DNA of 64,000 nucleotides. Origin: Oceanihabitans sediminis (GTDB taxonomy: Bacteria; Bacteroidota; Bacteroidia; Flavobacteriales; Flavobacteriaceae). Position 1 is the first letter of the stretch. Each line of letters starts with the position of its first letter. Below the pieces are notes generated by a model, which was given only the letters and a program-made list of their open reading frames with translations, was not told the origin of the DNA and ran no database searches. Below, piece by piece: positions 59,517 through 64,000 of this stretch. A program made the translations under genes and the position numbers. Location of the stretch: assembly GCF_003337215.1 (NCBI RefSeq), contig NZ_QPIG01000001.1, positions 806,001 to 870,000 of the forward strand. Reading direction: 5' to 3'.

Positions 59517-60263
59517 ATGAATTTAACACTAAAAATTTGGCGTCAGAAAAACGCAAGTGATAAAGGAAAAATGGTTGACTATAAAGTCAATGATATTTCA
59601 CCAGATATGTCTTTCCTTGAAATGCTTGACGTTTTAAACGAACAACTAGTTTATAAAGGAGAATCTCCAGTAGCATTCGATCACGATTGTCGTGAAGGAA
59701 TCTGTGGAATGTGTTCTTTATATATTAACGGAGAAGCTCATGGACCAGACCGTGGCGTAACAACTTGTCAGTTACATATGCGTATGTTTAAAGATGGCGA
59801 TACGATTACTATCGAGCCATTTAGAGCAACTGCATTCCCAGTAATAAAAGATTTAGTTGTAGATAGAACTGCTTTTGATAGAATTCAACACGCGGGAGGG
59901 TTTGTTTCTGTAAACACTTCCGGAAACACTATAGATGCAAACGCAATTCCAGTAAACAAACACGATGCAGATGACGCTTTTAGCGCAGCAACATGTATTG
60001 GTTGTGGAGCTTGTGTTGCAACTTGTAAAAACTCTAGTGCTATGTTATTTGTTGGAGCAAAAGTTTCTCAATATGCCTTATTGCCACAAGGTAAAGTTGA
60101 AGCTACTGACCGTGTATTAAACATGGTAAAACAAATGGACGAAGAAGGTTTTGGTAACTGTACAAATACAGGAGCATGTGAGGTAGAATGTCCTAAAGGA
60201 ATTTCTTTAGAAAACATCGCTCGTATGAATACAGAATACTTAAAAGCTTCTTTAAAAGGATAA
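59517..60263 (+). CDS. sdhB: Succinate dehydrogenase/fumarate reductase iron-sulfur subunit
   Basis: Passes electrons from SdhA to the membrane hemes through three clusters. The 248-residue protein has the 2Fe-2S set Cys58, Cys63, Cys66 and Cys84 (CREGICGMC), and Cys160, Cys163, Cys166, Cys170 ([11 protein letters not shown]), with Cys215, Cys221 and Cys225 ([13 protein letters not shown]) for the 4Fe-4S and 3Fe-4S clusters. Last gene of the operon; no clear terminator follows. Confidence 0.97.
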   Translation: MNLTLKIWRQKNASDKGKMVDYKVNDISPDMSFLEMLDVLNEQLVYKGESPVAFDHDCREGICGMCSLYINGEAHGPDRGVTTCQLHMRMFKDGDTITIEPFRATAFPVIKDLVVDRTAFDRIQHAGGFVSVNTSGNTIDANAIPVNKHDADDAFSAATCIGCGACVATCKNSSAMLFVGAKVSQYALLPQGKVEATDRVLNMVKQMDEEGFGNCTNTGACEVECPKGISLENIARMNTEYLKASLKG

Positions 60264-60339
60264 TTTTTTTTATTGTTTTAGTATATTTTTCATTTTAAAT
60301 ATAGCTTTTTCTTATATTGTGTAGGAAACTTATGTTTAT

Positions 60340-61434
60340 ATGAAAAATATACTAGCAATAAGGTTTGTTTTCCTTATTTTTTTAACAGCTTTAATATCCT
60401 GTTCTCATGATGACCCTCATGGGGAATATGTATCCTACGAATCTCCAGTAAACTATGATTTAGAAGCATTTCCTTATGAAAAATTATCGGATTATAATTT
60501 TTTTAAAGGGGATTTGCAAAATCAAGATCCTGTAATAGGCGTTGTACCCTATAAGCCTATTTCTTCTCTTTTTACGGATTATGCAAAAAAGATGCGATTT
60601 ATCTGGATGCCAGAAAACAGCTCTGCTAATTTTGTATCTGACTATGAGGTTTTTGATTTTCCAGTAGGGACTATCCTTATTAAATCTTTTTATTATGATC
60701 ATGTTTTACCCTCTGGCGTTACTAAATTTATTGAAACAAGGCTGCTAATTAAAAAGCCAACAGGATGGATTTTTTCTGATTATGTTTGGAATGAAGATCA
60801 AACAGAGGCGGTATTAGATACTTCAGGTAGTTTTGTGTCTGTTTCTTTTTTAGAAGCAGGTATTACAAAAACTACAAACTACAGGATTCCATCTGTGTCT
60901 GAGTGTATGACTTGTCATAAAGTAGGTAATATTGCTTCTCCCATAGGTGTTAAGCCACAAAATATAAATAGTAATTATACTTATCCTTCAGGAGATGTTA
61001 AGAACCAACTTCAAAAGCTCCAAGAGTTAGGTTATTTACGAAGTTTTAATACCTCCTCTATATCTACCGTTGTAGATTGGAAAGACTCCTCTAAGGATCT
61101 TTCGTTAAGAGCAAGATCCTATTTAGATGCTAATTGTGCACATTGTCATTCAGACGATACCCATTGTTCTTATAGGCCTATTAGGCTATCCTTTCATGAT
61201 ACAGAATATTCTTCTACTAACTTAGGATTATGTGTACTACCAGATGAAGATATTGATGCATCTTTGACGCATATAGTTTCGCCAGGAAGATTTGAAAGAT
61301 CTGTACTTTCTTATAGGATGAATTCTACTGAGGAAAGTATCAAAATGCCTTTAATTGGCCGAAATTTAGTAGATGAAAGTGCCGTTAGTTTAATCAATGA
61401 GTGGATAGACTCTTTGACTGAAATCTGTGAATAA
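60340..61434 (+). CDS. Diheme cytochrome c lipoprotein (SO2930/HNE_0200-like)
   Basis: A 364-residue lipoprotein (lipobox LISC, Cys21), so exported to the envelope where c-type hemes are attached. Two CxxCH heme motifs are present: CMTCH at 189-193 and CAHCH at 266-270, and Met residues in the C-terminal part could be axial ligands. The text VVPYKPISSLFTDYAKKMRFIWMP and FPVGTILIKSFYYD follows the pattern of the SO2930-type diheme cytochrome family, whose electron partner is unknown. The start of the FG-GAP/ASPIC gene is 17 bases after its stop, so the two are probably co-transcribed. No electron-acceptor gene is adjacent other than sdhCAB upstream. Confidence 0.85.
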   Translation: MKNILAIRFVFLIFLTALISCSHDDPHGEYVSYESPVNYDLEAFPYEKLSDYNFFKGDLQNQDPVIGVVPYKPISSLFTDYAKKMRFIWMPENSSANFVSDYEVFDFPVGTILIKSFYYDHVLPSGVTKFIETRLLIKKPTGWIFSDYVWNEDQTEAVLDTSGSFVSVSFLEAGITKTTNYRIPSVSECMTCHKVGNIASPIGVKPQNINSNYTYPSGDVKNQLQKLQELGYLRSFNTSSISTVVDWKDSSKDLSLRARSYLDANCAHCHSDDTHCSYRPIRLSFHDTEYSSTNLGLCVLPDEDIDASLTHIVSPGRFERSVLSYRMNSTEESIKMPLIGRNLVDESAVSLINEWIDSLTEICE

Positions 61435-61450
61435 CCCCAACCTTATACCT

Positions 61451-63463
61451 ATGAAAAAAATCATCCTTCTTATTGCTTTATTTTATTGCGCTATCGTATT
61501 TGCCCAAGACAGTTGTTCTAGTGCACAAGTAATTACTGCAGGAATGCATACAGTTGCTACCATAGATGGTCCTGAAGGTGTAAGCTTAGTGTGTACCGGG
61601 AACCAAAGTGCAACTAATGCAGAATGGTTTCGTTATACACCAACCAACAATTACACCATTACAGTATCCACAGATTTAGATGTAAACGCAGGAGGCGACA
61701 CTAGATTTCAAGTTTATAGCGGTAGTTGTGATTCCTTGGTTTGTCACTCAGGAGACGATGACGGAGGTTCTGGTTTTTTGTCAGTAGCTTCCTTTACTGC
61801 TTTAGCAGGCACTACATATTATATAGTTTTTGATAACCGTTGGAGTTCTGATGGATTTGATTTTGAGTTAACTGAAGGCGTTTATGTAGCTCCTTTAGTT
61901 TCTTTTGTTACAACTCCCATTAATAGTACGGGAACATATAAAAACTGTGTAGTAGATATGAATGGTGATTATTTAGACGATGTGGTTGCAATAAGTGAGA
62001 ATCAAATACATATTAATTTTCAGCAATCAAGTGGAGAATTTATAGCTCAAGAATTCACAACTACCAATGCAGATTTCTTGCCTAGTTGGAGTATTGCTGC
62101 TGGGGATATTGATGATAATGGTTATAATGATTTAATGTATGGCGCTGGAAATGGTGTTACCTTTATGAAGGCCAATCATGATGGAAGCGCATATTTAGAA
62201 ACTTCGGGTCCGGAGTATGTTTTTTCTCAGAGAACTAATTTTGTAGATATCAATAATGATGGATATTTAGATGCATTTGTTTGTCATGACGTTGGTCCAA
62301 ATCAATTTTATTTAAATGATGGTAATGGTAGTTTAATACACAACCAAGGAGGATTAGGTGATTCACCGAGTGGAGGGAATTATGCTTCACTTTGGACAGA
62401 TTATGATAATGATGGTGATATAGATTTATTTCTTTCCAAGTGTAACGGTGGAGGTGCTGCTGCATCCGCCAGATATAATCAACTTTATCAAAACGACGGA
62501 TTTGGTAATTACAATGAAGTAAGTGAATCTGCTGGTTTAAACGATCCTATTCAAACCTGGTCTTCTGCTTGGGGTGATTTTGACAACGATGGTTGGATGG
62601 ATGTTTTTGTTGGCGCTAGTACCTTTATAGATGGTTCCCATAAGTTGATGCATAATAATCAAGATGGTACCTTTACTGATATTACCAATGGATCTGGGAT
62701 AGATACGTTTACTGACACGGGAATAGAGCATATAACACATGATTTTAATAATGATGGTTATTTGGATATTTTTACTGCGGGCAATAAAATTCTTATAAAC
62801 AACCAGGATTTAACCTTTACGGAAGCCAATGTGTACTTTTCTGTGGGAGCTGTAGGTGATTTAAATGACGATGGTTTTCTAGATGTTTTTAACAGTAATG
62901 GGAATTGGTATAGAAACGAAGGTAACTCAAATAATTGGATTAAAGTAAACACTATAGGTGATGTAGATAATCCTAGCGGAAGTAATTTAAACGGTATAGG
63001 GGCAAGAGTAGAACTAGTAAGTGCATTAGGTGCGCAAATACGCGAAGTTAGATCTGGAGACGGGTTTAGACATATGAGTTCCTTAACAACCCATTTTGGT
63101 TTAGGCTCGGATACTAGTATATCACAAGTTAAAGTCATCTGGCCATCAGGTATAATTGATGTGATATATAATCCTGAAATTAATAGCACTTTAAATATTG
63201 TAGAAGGTTCTACATTAAGTGTAAATAGTTTTGAAAGTGATAACTTTATTGTATATCCAAACCCTACAGAGGAAAGAATTTTTATAAAGAATATAGATTT
63301 ACGTACTACCCAAGTGCTTTTATACCGTATAAATGGACAACGTGTTTTTAATTTTAAAAAATACGAAGACCATATTAATGTACATCATTTACAGGCGGGG
63401 ACTTATATTTTAACTTTGCAGCAAGGACAAAAAATATATCAACACAAAATTATCAAAGAGTAA
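61451..63463 (+). CDS. Secreted FG-GAP/ASPIC-UnbV protein with type IX sorting signal
   Basis: A 670-residue surface protein. The ATG at 61451 starts a Sec signal peptide (MKKIILLIALFYCAIVFAQ); an in-frame GTG at 61427 adds residues before it. Residues ~20-150 form a CUB/PPC-like beta domain with Cys pairs. Residues 169-478 contain seven Asp-rich calcium loops of FG-GAP/VCBS repeats (for example DYDNDGDID and DFDNDGWMD), suggesting a beta-propeller. An ASPIC/UnbV domain (~505-575: GIGARVELVS, GFRHMSSLTTHFGLG) follows, and the C-terminal ~75 residues (IVYPNPTEERIF, LQAGTYILTL) are a type A T9SS sorting domain. It belongs to the CRTAC1-like family; the binding partner is unknown. Confidence 0.9.
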   Translation: MKKIILLIALFYCAIVFAQDSCSSAQVITAGMHTVATIDGPEGVSLVCTGNQSATNAEWFRYTPTNNYTITVSTDLDVNAGGDTRFQVYSGSCDSLVCHSGDDDGGSGFLSVASFTALAGTTYYIVFDNRWSSDGFDFELTEGVYVAPLVSFVTTPINSTGTYKNCVVDMNGDYLDDVVAISENQIHINFQQSSGEFIAQEFTTTNADFLPSWSIAAGDIDDNGYNDLMYGAGNGVTFMKANHDGSAYLETSGPEYVFSQRTNFVDINNDGYLDAFVCHDVGPNQFYLNDGNGSLIHNQGGLGDSPSGGNYASLWTDYDNDGDIDLFLSKCNGGGAAASARYNQLYQNDGFGNYNEVSESAGLNDPIQTWSSAWGDFDNDGWMDVFVGASTFIDGSHKLMHNNQDGTFTDITNGSGIDTFTDTGIEHITHDFNNDGYLDIFTAGNKILINNQDLTFTEANVYFSVGAVGDLNDDGFLDVFNSNGNWYRNEGNSNNWIKVNTIGDVDNPSGSNLNGIGARVELVSALGAQIREVRSGDGFRHMSSLTTHFGLGSDTSISQVKVIWPSGIIDVIYNPEINSTLNIVEGSTLSVNSFESDNFIVYPNPTEERIFIKNIDLRTTQVLLYRINGQRVFNFKKYEDHINVHHLQAGTYILTLQQGQKIYQHKIIKE

Positions 63464-63653
63464 GAGTGTTTTATGCATATCTATTAGTTGTCATATAGAA
63501 ATACAGTATGTTATATTTTCCGGTTTCTGTATCTGTGTTGCATTTATGTTTTAGATTTATTTAGGTTTTGATAGGCGTTATTATTTGTTAAACAAGAACT
63601 ATAGGTTAGTTTAGAGTAATTTTTATACTGTAATAAAGCTTAAGCTTGTATAC

Positions 63654-63679
63654 ATCCCAAGCAATGTCTTGGGATTTTT
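63654..63679 (+). terminator. Terminator in the spacer before the MutS-like gene
   Basis: An 8-bp perfect stem (63654-63661 with 63668-63675), a 6-base loop and five T. It lies 190 bases after the ASPIC/UnbV stop codon. The rest of 63464-63704 is AT-rich, with a 12-base palindrome (AAGCTTAAGCTT, 63636-63647) and no gene I can support. Confidence 0.7.
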
Positions 63680-63704
63680 GTTTCTTTACATTTCAATCTT
63701 AGTT

Positions 63705-64000
63705 ATGGAAAACCCGAATACATTTTATAAACAAGCGCTTGAACAACATCAAAAAGATGTTAAGCTATTGTTTCAAAAACTAACTACTTTAAGTGTCGCT
63801 CGACTACTTGTGTTTGTATCCACTTTTGTAGCTGTTTATTTTACTTTTAGCAATCTTCAAATCGCTGTACTAATATTAATAGCAGGAATAGTTGGCTTTG
63901 CTGTTCTTCTATCTAAATACACCGATTTAAAAGCGCAGCATCATTTAAAGAAGGCTTTGGTTGCTATTAATGAAGAAGAATTAAAAATAGCTTCCGGAGA
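63705..64000 (+). CDS. MutS-related membrane protein (N-terminal part)
   Basis: The ATG at 63705 opens a reading frame that runs off the window; 98 residues are visible. It starts with a hydrophilic helix (MENPNTFYKQALEQHQKDVKLL), then two hydrophobic segments (~33-49 and 52-70), then a basic/coiled region (LSKYTDLKAQHHLKKALVAI). This layout is that of Bacteroidota proteins that carry a MutS ATPase domain behind a membrane anchor, as far as I recall; the ATPase domain itself lies outside the window. A TACATTTC near-match to the -7 box is at 63687-63694. Confidence 0.6.
   Translation, partial: MENPNTFYKQALEQHQKDVKLLFQKLTTLSVARLLVFVSTFVAVYFTFSNLQIAVLILIAGIVGFAVLLSKYTDLKAQHHLKKALVAINEEELKIASG

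Noticed and set aside
62758-63189. 143-codon frame antisense to the ASPIC/UnbV gene
   Set aside because: It is a shadow of the strong plus-strand gene with recognised domains; the translation shows no family signature and no promoter.
1-64000. CRISPR arrays, prophage, insertion sequences, tRNA or rRNA genes
   Set aside because: No regularly spaced repeats, transposase, integrase, phage genes or cloverleaf/rRNA-like sequence could be seen by eye in any intergenic region.

Overview
The window is a piece of a low-GC Bacteroidota chromosome, almost certainly from the family Flavobacteriaceae (probably marine). The evidence is: TonB-dependent receptors with N-terminal carboxypeptidase-regulatory-like domains, a type IX secretion C-terminal sorting signal, DUF4270, DUF5689, DUF3078, DUF2480 and DUF3108 proteins, near absence of Shine-Dalgarno sequences, and many copies of the Bacteroidota -7 promoter box TAnnTTTG (often TATTTTTG) upstream of genes. 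I see no tRNA, rRNA, CRISPR array, insertion sequence, prophage or integrase. Coding density is very high and no gap exceeds 300 bases. The largest gaps are 56535-56808, 52099-52370, 63464-63704, 22043-22234 and 46132-46301, and each is described below through its promoters, terminators or repeats. The genus cannot be fixed from this sequence.

Layout. 1-3528 (minus): a half-length glycogen-synthase-like protein, a DUF4270 lipoprotein and glmS (cut by the window edge). 3690-7056 (plus): panC, panD, a flippase-like membrane protein and an esterase-like protein. 7141-13746 (plus): radA, ileS, a DksA-like regulator, a secreted protein of unknown role and lspA. 13743-16595 (minus): a compact operon of a retropepsin-like protease (rimB-like), rimK, an aspartoacylase-like zinc hydrolase and a 5-formyl-THF cyclo-ligase. 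16727-20748 (plus): uvrC coupled to a patatin/outer-membrane-barrel protein. 20885-28162 (plus): aromatic amino acid catabolism (homogentisate dioxygenase, HPPD, a tryptophan-dioxygenase-family protein) mixed with a DUF3108 protein, an M23 lipoprotein and pgi. 28323-38442: two TonB-dependent receptors, a DUF5689 lipoprotein and two endonuclease/exonuclease/phosphatase (EEP) proteins. 38565-39782: hflX. 39913-52098 (minus): DUF3078, DUF2480, an ABC exporter, the sufT-like and sufE genes, a META-domain lipoprotein, an M43 protease, and the main suf operon sufA-sufB-lipoprotein-sufC-sufD-sufS. 52371-56534: thiL (plus), then a small zinc-ribbon protein, an alpha/beta hydrolase, aminopeptidase P and a Crp/Fnr regulator (all minus). 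56809-60263 (plus): sdhCAB. 60340-63463 (plus): a diheme cytochrome c lipoprotein and a secreted FG-GAP/ASPIC-UnbV protein. 63705-end: the start of a membrane-anchored MutS-like protein.

Most of this is housekeeping DNA. The most interesting points are: an isoleucyl-tRNA synthetase whose HIGH motif reads GVHH, a form linked to mupirocin hyper-resistance; the rimB-rimK-aspartoacylase-like operon, which could be a write/erase system for C-terminal polyglutamate tails; the locus with two EEP nucleases flanking a TonB receptor and an OB-fold-type lipoprotein; the orphan N-terminal half of a glycogen synthase that lacks substrate-binding residues; a lipoprotein gene inside the suf operon; and several enzyme relatives with altered catalytic residues (M23 with a Cys in a zinc-ligand position, an esterase-like protein without the nucleophilic Ser). 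Function statements come from motifs read by eye and family knowledge; no database search was possible.
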